From Klebsiella pneumoniae (lineage in GTDB: Bacteria; Myxococcota_A; UBA796; SXON01), in NCBI GenBank assembly GCA_945861635.1, contig CAMAWH010000003.1:1-64000 (forward strand): 64,000 nt of DNA. Reading direction: 5' to 3'. The number at the start of each line of letters is the position of its first letter. The first letter of the stretch is position 1. The notes beneath the pieces are model-generated. The model had not been told where the DNA came from, ran no database searches, and was given only the letters and a program-made list of their open reading frames with translations. Positions 56,584 through 64,000 of the stretch are shown piece after piece. Position numbers and translations under genes: made by a program.

Positions 56584-56634
56584 GTCGCCGCACTTGACGA
56601 GGGGCGCGCCTGCGCATAGCTGAAGCGTGCGTCT

Positions 56635-56710
<76 letters not shown>

Positions 56711-56717
56711 CCAAACC

Positions 56718-56758
56718 AAAAACCCCCGGTTCATCCTTGCGGATGGCCGGGGGTTTTT
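56718..56758. terminator. bidirectional Rho-independent terminator
   Basis: An AAAAACCCCCGG arm pairs with CCGGGGGTTTTT around a 17-base loop region that itself can form GGATG-like pairs. The A and T tracts on both sides would terminate tRNA-Ala from the left and the PilZ gene from the right. Confidence 0.88.
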
Positions 56759-56783
56759 CGTCGCGGGTCCCCGCCCACCCGCG

Positions 56784-57149
56784 CTACTCGACGAGGAGCG
56801 GCGCCTGTCCTGCGCGGCCCATCATCCACTGCAGCATGGCCGTAGATTGCTTGTCCAACGCCATGAACTGGATTCCGGCGCCGCAAGGCTCACCGCGTTC
56901 GTCGAGGCGGTGCCAGCGCACCTGCCCGGCGGCCATCACCTCGCGGCCGCCCTGCAGGTGAACCCGCAGACGCACGACTTCTCCGACCGCAGGGGGCGCA
57001 TGCATGGCGACGAATACGCCTCCCTCGCCGACGTTTTCGGAGAATCCCGTGTAGAAGTTGGTTTGCGACTCCATGCTGATCTGGGCCTCGATGTCGAAGC
57101 GGGGCGTCGCGCGTTGATCAACGAACTGTTGGGCGATTGCGGTACTCAT
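56784..57149 (-). CDS. PilZ-domain protein
   Basis: A 121 aa single PilZ domain: RATPRFDIEAQISMESQTNF holds the RxxxR motif, and SENVGEGGVFVAM matches [D/N]x[S/A]xxG imperfectly (Gly at the third place). The barrel continues VRLRVHLQGG, GQVRWHRLDE, GAGIQFM. PilZ domains bind c-di-GMP, but variants of this kind in delta-proteobacteria (TIGR02266 type) may not. Start ATG at 57149 with GGGAG upstream. It is divergent from the hydrolase gene. Confidence 0.85.
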   Translation of the reverse strand: MSTAIAQQFVDQRATPRFDIEAQISMESQTNFYTGFSENVGEGGVFVAMHAPPAVGEVVRLRVHLQGGREVMAAGQVRWHRLDERGEPCGAGIQFMALDKQSTAMLQWMMGRAGQAPLLVE

Positions 57150-57212
57150 GAGGTTTCTCTCCCTGTGATGGAGGGATCGGAATTCGGGAACGGACGCGTT
57201 AGGCCGCGACGC

Positions 57213-58100
57213 GTGAGCGCACAAGAAATCCGCGAAGGGTTCGCGACGAGCGACGACGGGCAGCGCCTGTACTGGCACGCCGTCGGCCATGGCCCGGCGA
57301 TCGTCTGCTGCAACGGCGTAGGGGTGAGCACGTTCTTCTGGAAGTACGTCACCGACGCGTTCGTGGGGGAACATACCATCCTCACGTGGGACTACCGGGG
57401 CCACGGACGTAGCGACGCAATCGTGGATGCCTGGGGGGGGGATGTCACGATTCCACGGCACGCCGCCGACCTTGCGGCGGTGCTGGACGCGGCTGGCATC
57501 GACGACGGCCTGCTCATCGGACATTCGATGGGTTGTCAGGTGATCTTCGAACTGTATCGGACCCATCCCCAGCGGATTCGGGGGCTCGTGACCATCCTGG
57601 GGACGGCCGGGCGCGCGCTGGAAACGTTCTACGACAACCCGTCGTCCCCCCGCTACTTCCGACTTGCGGAGCGTGCAATCCGCCGACTAGGGGATCGCGT
57701 ACATACGGTCGTGCGGCCCATCCTGCTCTCTCCGATCGCGTGGACCATCGCAAAGGCGGGGCGCATGGTAGATCCCGATTATGCCGATAAAATGGACATG
57801 ATCCCGTACATGGAGCATCTGGCGACGCTCGACCTCCGCATGTTCATTCGCACCATCCTATCGATGCAGGACCACGACGCATGGGATGTGCTGCCGGGCA
57901 TCACCGTGCCGGTACTCGTGGTCGCTGCCGAAAAGGATGCTTTTACGCCGATGTGGCTCTCGCGGAAAATGGCAGCCAGCATCCGCGATGCCGATTTCCT
58001 CGTGCTCGCGGACGGGAGCCACGCCGCGATCATTGAGCAGCCGGACACCATCAATCACCGGCTGAAACGATTCGTTCGGGAAAGGCGGGTTTTTGGATAG
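57213..58100 (+). CDS. alpha/beta hydrolase
   Basis: The 295 aa alpha/beta hydrolase has the oxyanion region VCCNGVGVSTFFWKYV, the nucleophile elbow LIGHSMGCQVI with Ser, the Asp in VVAAEKDAFTP and the His in LADGSHAAII. A cap region (about 140-205) varies. It resembles haloalkane/epoxide hydrolase and esterase-type enzymes without a clear substrate. The start is uncertain: GTG 57213 (VSAQEIREGFATS) or ATG 57168 are both in frame. Confidence 0.85.
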   Translation: MSAQEIREGFATSDDGQRLYWHAVGHGPAIVCCNGVGVSTFFWKYVTDAFVGEHTILTWDYRGHGRSDAIVDAWGGDVTIPRHAADLAAVLDAAGIDDGLLIGHSMGCQVIFELYRTHPQRIRGLVTILGTAGRALETFYDNPSSPRYFRLAERAIRRLGDRVHTVVRPILLSPIAWTIAKAGRMVDPDYADKMDMIPYMEHLATLDLRMFIRTILSMQDHDAWDVLPGITVPVLVVAAEKDAFTPMWLSRKMAASIRDADFLVLADGSHAAIIEQPDTINHRLKRFVRERRVFG

Positions 58101-58117
58101 GCGCGCCGCCGGCCCCT

Positions 58118-58420
58118 TCACCCGGTCCGGCCACGCACCCACCCGTCGATCGCATTGACAGGAACGGCCTCCCAGACGCGCGACCCCTCAATTCGGGCGC
58201 GGACGCGCACGCCCCCGCCCCACATCGTCCACTGCAGCTCCACCGCGCGCCCGGCGACAACGCCGCACGCACGTACGGAGCCCGCCAGGCCCTCTCGCGC
58301 AAACGACAGGCCCAACGCCTCGGCGGCTGGTGCAGCAATGTCACGGAGCTCTACCCGGCGGAGCCAGATCGCGATCCACGCCAGCCACAGCGCGATCAGC
58401 CCGAGGAAGACCCCGGCCAA
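58118..58420 (-). CDS. small membrane protein, hypothetical
   Basis: The frame codes for a single hydrophobic helix (AGVFLGLIALWLAWIAIWLR), then a soluble tail of about 70 residues. I use the TTG at 58420, because the longer start (58531) would overlap the MBL gene by 73 bases. No family is recognised. It may be translated with the MBL gene upstream. Confidence 0.45.
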   Translation of the reverse strand: MAGVFLGLIALWLAWIAIWLRRVELRDIAAPAAEALGLSFAREGLAGSVRACGVVAGRAVELQWTMWGGGVRVRARIEGSRVWEAVPVNAIDGWVRGRTG

Positions 58421-58458
58421 TTCGCAGGGAAGGATCGCCTCGTCCAGGTAGAGCCCGG

Positions 58459-59319
58459 CTACCCCTCGAGGTCCACGTCCATACCCTCCCTTGCTACGCG
58501 AATGTTCATGTCGCCACTTCCGGCTTCCCAACGGGACGCGAGCGCATCCAAGGTTTCATCCGCGCTTTCCGGCGAGTGATGAAACAGGAACAACGTTTTC
58601 ACGCCGGCCTCCTTGCACAGCGCGATGGCGTACTCCGGATACGAATGACCCCACGTCATCTTCTCCAGGTACTCCGACTCCGAAAACATCGTATCGAACA
58701 CGACGGCATCCGCACCGGCGAGTGCGTTGATCAGCCCCTGCTCGCGACTGTTCGGCTTCTGACCGCCCGACACGCCCTCTCCCGGGCGGGAGAGCGGCGA
58801 GGTGTCCGTGAGATAGGCAACCTTGCGCCCGCCCGCGGAGGCGATGTACCCGCAGGATCCGCCGGGATGGTTGAGCTGCAACCCCAGCACTTCAAACGGA
58901 CCACGCTCGAAAGCCTTACCGGGACGAATGTGGTCAAACGTCAAGTTTGCCGCAACTTCCGGGATGCGGAGCGGGTGATACACCCCGTTGAGGTACCGCG
59001 CAATGCGGTCACGTGTCCCATCGGCGGAAAACGCCGGTGCTGAAACGCTAATTTTGAACGAAGGCGCAAAGATCGGCGCAAAGAAAGGGAAGCCGAACAG
59101 GTGGTCCATGTGGAAATGCGTGAACAACAGGTGAACTTCACGTTCTGTCCGGCCCAGCATTTCCCGACCGAGGGCGCGCGCACCCGTGCCGCAATCCAGC
59201 ACCAGCGCCGGCTCACCCGGCACCTGCACCTCGATGCACGACGTATTGCCGCCGTAACCGGACGTTGTCACACCAGGAACTGGGATGGACCCGCGGACAC
59301 CCCAGAAGCGAAGCCTCAT
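58459..59319 (-). CDS. metallo-beta-lactamase-fold hydrolase
   Basis: The 286 aa protein begins MRLRFWGVRGSIPVPG and has CIEVQVPGEPALVLDCGTGA, the metal motif FTHFHMDHLFGFPFFAP, NHPGGSCGY and KVAYLTDTSPLS with ADAVVFDTMFSESEY. It resembles the small MBL enzymes (RFWGxRGSxP type) of cyclic-nucleotide phosphodiesterase or ribonuclease Z families. It runs into the hypothetical membrane protein (38-base gap). Confidence 0.88.
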   Translation of the reverse strand: MRLRFWGVRGSIPVPGVTTSGYGGNTSCIEVQVPGEPALVLDCGTGARALGREMLGRTEREVHLLFTHFHMDHLFGFPFFAPIFAPSFKISVSAPAFSADGTRDRIARYLNGVYHPLRIPEVAANLTFDHIRPGKAFERGPFEVLGLQLNHPGGSCGYIASAGGRKVAYLTDTSPLSRPGEGVSGGQKPNSREQGLINALAGADAVVFDTMFSESEYLEKMTWGHSYPEYAIALCKEAGVKTLFLFHHSPESADETLDALASRWEAGSGDMNIRVAREGMDVDLEG

Positions 59320-59402
59320 CCGAAATCCACCATGCAGCGAGCGGGAGTCTAGCGCATTCATGCCTGTCGGGGCAACCCGGAGGAATGGAGCGCGGGGGAG
59401 AG

Positions 59403-59479
59403 TGGTGCGCAGTACTGGATTCGAACCAGTGGCCTTCGGCTTCGGAGGCCGACGCTCTATCCAGCTGAGCTAACTGCGC
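59403..59479 (-). tRNA. tRNA-Arg (CCG)
   Basis: On the minus strand a 77 nt cloverleaf with encoded CCA. Acceptor GCGCAGT pairs with ACTGCGC. The anticodon loop CTCCGAA holds CCG, reading Arg CGG. It lies between the MBL gene and the RdgC-like C-terminal gene. Confidence 0.95.
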
Positions 59480-59491
59480 GTACCGACGCAA

Positions 59492-60028
59492 CTAAGGCCC
59501 GTCAGCGGCCTCGTCAAGCTGGACCCATGCGCGCATCTCGGGGAGCACGGTTTCTCGCCAGTCTGGCGCCGTACGCTCGGCCGCGAACCGCCGAAAGAGC
59601 GCCGCCACAACGAAATGCAGCTCTTCGTAGGTATACATTCGGTCGTACAGGATCTCCGCGACGTCACCCGTCTTGACCTGGACCGCTAATTTCGCCGCCG
59701 CAATGGACACACGCGGGCCACGGAGTGTCACGGTGTACTCGCGATCCTCACGACGGAGCGCCAGACGAATCTCCTTGAGCACCTTTCCGCCCGCAAGCGC
59801 GGCGCGCGCCTCCGGCGACGTCGACGGCCTTTCTCCGGTGAGCATGACGCTGGCGCGCTCCTCCCCCACGGCGCGAAAGGCGATTCGGTCGTCCACCCAG
59901 AACTCGACGGCGCCCTCGTCCGGTCCGAGCTCGACCCGACCGCGGCCCACCTCGCTCCGATACCAGAGCCAAACGTAGAATTCGCTTGCGACGTGGGGTG
60001 AGATCTCGTCGTTGGTTTCTTCGCTCAT
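59492..60028 (-). CDS. RdgC-like protein, C-terminal half
   Basis: The 178 aa protein matches the second half of RdgC-type proteins by pattern: ASEFYVWLWYRSEVGRGRVE, EFWVDDRIAFRAVGEE, ALAGGKVLKEIRLALRRED, then a helical end (YEELHFVVAALFRRFAAE). The ATG overlaps the N-terminal half's stop (ATGA), so it is made with it. RdgC forms a ring on DNA and limits RecA. The call is moderate and rests on order and pattern. Confidence 0.5.
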   Translation of the reverse strand: MSEETNDEISPHVASEFYVWLWYRSEVGRGRVELGPDEGAVEFWVDDRIAFRAVGEERASVMLTGERPSTSPEARAALAGGKVLKEIRLALRREDREYTVTLRGPRVSIAAAKLAVQVKTGDVAEILYDRMYTYEELHFVVAALFRRFAAERTAPDWRETVLPEMRAWVQLDEAADGP

Positions 60029-60636
60029 TTCGCCTCCCGGAGGTCACTTGCGCCGCTGGCGACCAGACGCAACGCGGTGTCCGCGTCTCCCAGTTCGTCG
60101 AGCGGGCTCCACGGCACGGGGCGCAGGGAAAACGTGCGGTAGAACAGCTTGCGAAAGGTGTCGTTGGCCGTTTCACTGTCATTGTGCAGAAACAACCAGC
60201 CGTCCACCACGTTCCAAACGCATTCCAGAAGCGCCACATTCGGAAGCGTTTGCTTCAGCATCTCTAATTCTAGAGCCTCCTTCACTTCTTCCCGCACGCC
60301 CGGCGGGCAGCGATCACGGTTGTTCGCCGTGCACCAGTGCTGTTGCCGCTTCTGGAGCGTCGCCTTGAACAGCTTGCTCGGAATCACCTTTTTGTCGATA
60401 CGAAGCGAAAAAAGCGCGTACTGATTGTACAACCACTGATTGACGTCCAGGAACGACGTGTCGAGCAGGTTGTGCGCCTGCACCCATCCCATCGTCGGCT
60501 CCTTGCGGGTCGGGGAGAGCGGCTCACGGAAGGAATTCGCCTCCAAGGCCTCGATGTATGTGTCACGCCAGCCCTCGGGCAGTTCACCCTCGACGCGATA
60601 GCGACGCCCGCTGAGGGCACCTTTCAAAATCCCCAT
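60025..60636 (-). CDS. RdgC-like protein, N-terminal half
   Basis: The 203 aa protein starts MGILKGALSGRRYRVEGELP, has LGWVQ-like MGWVQAHNLLDTSFLD, then ALFSLRIDKKVIPSKLFKAT and LKQTLPNVALLECVWNVVDG, which follow the RdgC N-terminal fold. RdgC is normally one chain of about 300-370 aa. Here the gene is split from its C-terminal half with a 4-base overlap, so it may be a true fission. The neighbour upstream (18 bases) is the double LSm-like gene. Confidence 0.55.
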   Translation of the reverse strand: MGILKGALSGRRYRVEGELPEGWRDTYIEALEANSFREPLSPTRKEPTMGWVQAHNLLDTSFLDVNQWLYNQYALFSLRIDKKVIPSKLFKATLQKRQQHWCTANNRDRCPPGVREEVKEALELEMLKQTLPNVALLECVWNVVDGWLFLHNDSETANDTFRKLFYRTFSLRPVPWSPLDELGDADTALRLVASGASDLREAK

Positions 60637-60654
60637 GATGACCCCACTGGTTGC

Positions 60655-61422
60655 CTACGTTTCGCGAAAATCGTCGAGCGCATGCCGGAAGATGACGATT
60701 TCGGCGCCCTGCCGGGTGCACAGACCAAACTCGAAGCGCGAAACCCAGCCGACCGACCCGGTGAAAACCTCACCTTCCAGCGTCACTACGCTGACCTCGG
60801 CCTTTCTATCCATCGAGAGGCCGAGGCGGCGGTTCGAGCACGCGAACCGTTCCTGCGGACGGAGGCGCGGCTCCACGACGGCGTCACGACGGCCCTTGTC
60901 GTACTCCAACGCCTTCCGCACCTTCTTGAAGTCGACGGGAAGGAACGCGTACTTCATCTGCGTCTTGTGGACGGCGATCTCCACGTTGGACTCCAGATCC
61001 ATGGCGTGGATCTCGTAGGAATCCACCGAGATCACCCGGAGGTGAAGGGATTTGTGACCGTGCACACACACCGTCAGCTCGCGACCGGCGACGAGGACGG
61101 TCCGGTCTTTCGACGCCGCGAGCGCCGTGTCCACGCGCCGGCGCTGCATGACGCCGGCGAGATCGGCGTGCCCCATCGCCACCTGCGTCGCAAGCGCGCG
61201 ATCGAGCGTATGGCGCAGCATGAGCCCATTCACCTCGTCGGCGAACGCGAGTCGGCGCACCGCTTCGTTCAGATCCAGCCGGCCGGCGGCGATCTGGCGG
61301 GCAACGTCGAGCGGAACACCGGCCGAGGCCGCGATGCGCTCCGCCTTCTGCGCACGTTCAACTGCGGGAGTGGGACGCGGCGCACCCTTGGCACGAGAGG
61401 GTGGAGAGAACGGGCGCCGCAT
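60655..61422 (-). CDS. protein with two Hfq/LSm-like domains
   Basis: The 255 aa protein has a helical N-terminus (1-105). The first Sm-like segment is at about 113-160 (RELTVCVHGHKSLHLRVISV, then ESNVEIAVHKTQMKYAF) and the second at about 206-252 (AEVSVVTLEGEVFTGSVGWV, then RQGAEIVIFRHALDDF). The second ends RHAL where Hfq has YKHAI. The first has HKTQ instead of KHA. The two Sm folds in one chain would make a pseudo-oligomer. This is my reading of the pattern, not a database match. ATG 61422 is chosen by frame and because earlier codons overlap the divergent bcp. Confidence 0.55.
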   Translation of the reverse strand: MRRPFSPPSRAKGAPRPTPAVERAQKAERIAASAGVPLDVARQIAAGRLDLNEAVRRLAFADEVNGLMLRHTLDRALATQVAMGHADLAGVMQRRRVDTALAASKDRTVLVAGRELTVCVHGHKSLHLRVISVDSYEIHAMDLESNVEIAVHKTQMKYAFLPVDFKKVRKALEYDKGRRDAVVEPRLRPQERFACSNRRLGLSMDRKAEVSVVTLEGEVFTGSVGWVSRFEFGLCTRQGAEIVIFRHALDDFRET

Positions 61423-61450
61423 GCCATCGAGATAATCGTTAGGACGGAGA

Positions 61451-61903
61451 ATGACCACCCCCGCCGTTGGCACATTCGCTCCCGAGATCACCGCCCCGAC
61501 CGACGCCGGGATATTTTCTCTGGCTGCCGCACGGGGCAGCAAAATCGTGTTGTATTTTTACCCGAAAGACTCCACGCCCGGCTGTACCATAGAAGCCCAG
61601 CAGTTCCGGGATCTTCACGACCAGTTTGCAAACAAGAACGTGAAGATTATTGGCGTGTCCAAGGACAGCGTGAAGTCGCACCAGAGCTTCAAAGCGAAAC
61701 AGTGTTTGCCCTTCGACCTGTTGAGCGACGACGGGTCGGTGTGCGAGGCGTACGGCGCTTGGCGGATGAAAACGAACTACGGACGTGACTACATGGGCAT
61801 TGCGCGCATCACAATCCTCATCGATGAAGCCGGTAGGATTGCGCGCGTGTGGGATCCTGTGAAGGCCAATGGTCACGCCGCGGACGTGCTCGCCGCGGTG
61901 TGA
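61451..61903 (+). CDS. bcp: peroxiredoxin, Bcp/PrxQ family
   Basis: PrxQ reduces peroxides with thioredoxin. The 150 aa protein has FAPEITAPTDAGIFSL, LYFYPKDSTPGCTIEAQQFR with the peroxidatic Cys, VKIIGVSKDSVKSHQSF and PFDLLSDDGSVCEAYGAW. The resolving Cys that usually lies five residues after the peroxidatic Cys is replaced (CTIEAQ), so it would be a 1-Cys type. It is divergent from the LSm-like gene. Confidence 0.92.
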   Translation: MTTPAVGTFAPEITAPTDAGIFSLAAARGSKIVLYFYPKDSTPGCTIEAQQFRDLHDQFANKNVKIIGVSKDSVKSHQSFKAKQCLPFDLLSDDGSVCEAYGAWRMKTNYGRDYMGIARITILIDEAGRIARVWDPVKANGHAADVLAAV

Positions 61904-61955
61904 CCGGACGGGCCTGGCCGACGACGATCGTCGTCACGTGACGCCGTTGGCACAC

Positions 61956-62690
61956 TCACGCGAGCACCAACGACAACGTGTTGTTCCCGACGTGTACAAG
62001 CAGCCCCGGGACGATGCTTCCCGACTGAGCCCGCAGCACTCCCGCCACGACGGCAAGCACCAGGATCGGCGGCAACGCCGACGGCGTGTCGGCGTGCATC
62101 CCGGTGAACGCGACGATCACAAGCGCAGTTCCAATTGAGCTCCCCAGCTTCTCCGACAGGATTCCCTGAAGCCAACCGCGAAAAATCGCCTCCTCCAGAA
62201 TCGGCGCACCGATCGCACCCCAGACCCGTAGCACCCCCATCGTCGAAATCACGGGCGCCGCGCGAATCAGCGTGACGATCGGCTGCTCCACGAGCGGGAT
62301 TCCGACACGCTCAGCCAGCGCCCCCCACACATACCAGCTTACGACGACACACCCCAAAGCCGGAGCGGCCATGCGCAGCCACCGCAGCGACGGGCGGGTG
62401 AACGCCACCCCCCGTGCTGACGCAACCGCCAGTGACACCGTAGCGAGTTCTCCAGCCGACATCGCGGGAATCCCGATGAGCAGCAGGTCCATCGACGAGC
62501 GCGGCTCGTGGCCGAGCAGTACCACGGCGACCACGACGCCGACGACCGCGCCGACCACGCCGACGACCCATCCGGCGAAAAGGTTCACCCATCCGCCGTA
62601 CCTGCGCACGCCACGACCGGCCGCCGCACCGCCGACGGTCACCAGCAGCGCAAGCCCCACCAGAGACGCCGAAACGGTCAGCGCTGTCAC
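61956..62690 (-). CDS. CPBP-family intramembrane metalloprotease
   Basis: The 244 aa membrane protein has several helices and the CPBP motifs: EEAIFRGWLQGI (EExxxR), FTGMHA (FxxxH) and HVGNN (HxxxN/D). These proteases cut peptides in the membrane or process prenylated proteins in eukaryotes. The GTG start at 62690 overlaps the stop of the upstream gene by four bases (GTGA). Confidence 0.88.
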   Translation of the reverse strand: MTALTVSASLVGLALLVTVGGAAAGRGVRRYGGWVNLFAGWVVGVVGAVVGVVVAVVLLGHEPRSSMDLLLIGIPAMSAGELATVSLAVASARGVAFTRPSLRWLRMAAPALGCVVVSWYVWGALAERVGIPLVEQPIVTLIRAAPVISTMGVLRVWGAIGAPILEEAIFRGWLQGILSEKLGSSIGTALVIVAFTGMHADTPSALPPILVLAVVAGVLRAQSGSIVPGLLVHVGNNTLSLVLA

Positions 62691-63577
62691 CGGCGAACCA
62701 CGGCAACGGCCCCGGAAGGCTCGCCGTGATGTGGATAATAGGGAGCGCCAAACACGATGGTTGTGGAATTGCCCGCAACGGCGATCGGGCGGGACTCTGC
62801 GCCGACCTCCATCGCATAAGCAACGCGGCCGGATAGCGAAACAAAACGTGCCCGCGCCGGAACAATCCACTTGTTGAACGTGCCGACGACGTACCCGCCA
62901 CCGAAGGCCTGCCCGAGATGATCGCCGCGCAGACCCTCTACACAGGGGCCCGCCTCGCTGCACGCGCGCCCTGCGCCGTCGTCCACCTCCATATCGGGGT
63001 CCCCCGCCCAGACCACCCCATCGATCTCGACGATGGCGCCACCCTTTCCGGCACCCAAGATTTCGCCCACCTCCGCGCCATCCGCCCGCGCCCAGCTCCA
63101 ACCGACGCACTCTGCGCCGCAAACCACGGCGAGCGCCCTCCCCTCCCCAAGCCCCACCGCGCCCAAGCCTTCGACGGTCATGTCCCAGGTCTTGGTCACC
63201 GTCCCCGCTTCAATCTCGAAATAAACAAGGTAGTTACTGCTGCCGACCAGGACGCCGTCGGCGTCGGCGGCCCAGGTCCGCGCGCCCGGTACGCTGCCCA
63301 CGCGAACGTCATCGACCTCGACCGCACCCGTTGCGCTACCGCGAACCACTGCAGAACCACTGTACCCGACCCAATCCGACGGGCCCTCGCTTACGACGCC
63401 CGCCACCGTGACCTCACCGGCACCCGGGGCCGCCGAAGCGACGTCTGCGCCGGCCGCAACAGCCGCTCCGTACAGGGAACCCGCCTTTCCGTGCGACCAC
63501 TCGGCCGCGACGTCGACGCCGATAATCGACTCCTCGACGAGCGCTTCCGCGCACGCAACGAAGGTCAGCGCGTACAC
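62687..63577 (-). CDS. hypothetical exported repeat protein
   Basis: The 296 aa frame starts VYALTFVACAEALVEES with a possible lipobox (FVAC), then a beta-rich chain with propeller-like repeats (LYGAAVAAGADVASAAPGAG; GVGSVPG-type DVRVGSVPGARTWAADADG; YLVYFEIEAGTVTKTW). A Cys pair (ACSEAGPC) is in the middle. No named family. The start is tentative: GTG 63577 overlaps the methyltransferase end by 13 bases. Confidence 0.55.
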   Translation of the reverse strand: MYALTFVACAEALVEESIIGVDVAAEWSHGKAGSLYGAAVAAGADVASAAPGAGEVTVAGVVSEGPSDWVGYSGSAVVRGSATGAVEVDDVRVGSVPGARTWAADADGVLVGSSNYLVYFEIEAGTVTKTWDMTVEGLGAVGLGEGRALAVVCGAECVGWSWARADGAEVGEILGAGKGGAIVEIDGVVWAGDPDMEVDDGAGRACSEAGPCVEGLRGDHLGQAFGGGYVVGTFNKWIVPARARFVSLSGRVAYAMEVGAESRPIAVAGNSTTIVFGAPYYPHHGEPSGAVAVVRR

Positions 63578-64000
63578 ACGAGCCGTCGGTAGAATCCATG
63601 ACGTTCGTCGAGGATGTCCGGACCGAACGGCGAGGCCTCCGCCACCGCGCGGAGCCCCGCCCACCGCGACGCATCCATACCGAACTTCCGCCATTGGCGA
63701 CGGATGAATCCATCTGGAGGCCACGGTCCGGTCCGCGCGATCCAGTCAGCAGGAACCTCGGCGTCGGGATCGGCCTCGTAGACGTAGAACTTCCCGCCTT
63801 CGACCAACACCCGGTGGACTTCTGCGAACACGGCCGCGGTATCCGTCCAGTGGTGCGCCGCCTGCACTGCAACCGCGGCCTCGAACGTCCGCACCGGGTA
63901 GACGATGTCAACGGCATTCATCCGGCGAAACGTGACGTTCAGCCGGCCCCGCTTGTTGGCCTCGGCCAGCTCCAGCATCGCGTCCGAAATGTCGATGCCA
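63565..64000 (-). CDS. SAM-dependent methyltransferase (partial)
   Basis: The end of a class I methyltransferase: GIDISDAMLELAEANKRG (motif after the first strand), RMNAVDIVYPVRTFEAAVAV, VQAAHHWTDTAAVFAEVHRV and GGKFYVYEADP. The SAM-binding GxGxG is beyond the right edge. The frame is open to the window end, so this is the C-terminal 145 or so residues. The substrate is not clear. Confidence 0.8.
   Translation of the reverse strand, partial: GIDISDAMLELAEANKRGRLNVTFRRMNAVDIVYPVRTFEAAVAVQAAHHWTDTAAVFAEVHRVLVEGGKFYVYEADPDAEVPADWIARTGPWPPDGFIRRQWRKFGMDASRWAGLRAVAEASPFGPDILDERHGFYRRLVCTR

Overview
This is a GC-rich, gene-dense chromosomal window (about 64 kb) from a Gram-negative bacterium that makes lipopolysaccharide. 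The evidence is a lipid A gene block, BamA/Skp/Lol/LptE outer-membrane assembly genes and many lipoproteins. MopE-type (DNNCDG) repeats, FG-GAP and RCC1-like (SCWG) surface lipoproteins, a PilZ protein and PEGA/vWA/Hsp70 fusions point to a myxobacterium-like lineage (Myxococcota or a related delta-proteobacterial group). That placement is inference from gene content. No insertion sequence, phage or CRISPR array was seen, and no gap exceeds 300 bases.

Layout. 1-7.4 kb: initiator tRNA, rluB, scpB-scpA, rpsT, lptE-holA, an outer-membrane protein, rpsU and two TPR-type exported proteins. 7.4-9.9 kb: thioredoxin, tRNA-Leu, dnaK. 9.9-22.1 kb, mainly minus strand: lolC-lolD-bamA-skp-lpxD-(FG-GAP lipoprotein)-fabZ-(opposite-strand sulfatase-fold gene)-lpxA-(Gfo/Idh/MocA oxidoreductase)-lpxB, an envelope biogenesis block joined by 1-4 base start/stop overlaps. 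22-36 kb: lysS, a CAP-domain lipoprotein, prfB with its programmed frameshift, ybeY-pgpH-phoH, an alanine-dehydrogenase-like gene, coaX, birA, a PIN-PhoH ATPase and an IHF-like protein. 36-43 kb: secF-secD-yajC-tgt and queA, with an RCC1-like lipoprotein on the other strand. 43-49.5 kb: csrA divergent from a triple-S1 protein, a giant MopE-repeat lipoprotein, a frameshifted beta-helix gene, a UDG-like protein and maf.

49.5-56.6 kb is the most unusual part. It is one plus-strand cluster encoding an Hsp70 fused to a von Willebrand A domain, a short GrpE-like exchange factor, a second lid-less Hsp70, a membrane protein with a J-like domain lacking HPD plus a PEGA domain, and a TPR-zincin metallopeptidase. 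It reads as a dedicated chaperone machine with its own exchange factor, membrane anchor, ligand-binding module and protease, separate from the ordinary dnaK at 8.1 kb.

56.6-64 kb: tRNA-Ala and a bidirectional terminator, a PilZ protein, a hydrolase, an MBL-fold enzyme, tRNA-Arg, then an operon of a protein with two Hfq/LSm-like domains and an RdgC-like protein split into two ORFs, followed by a single-Cys peroxiredoxin, a CPBP protease, a secreted protein and a methyltransferase cut by the window edge.
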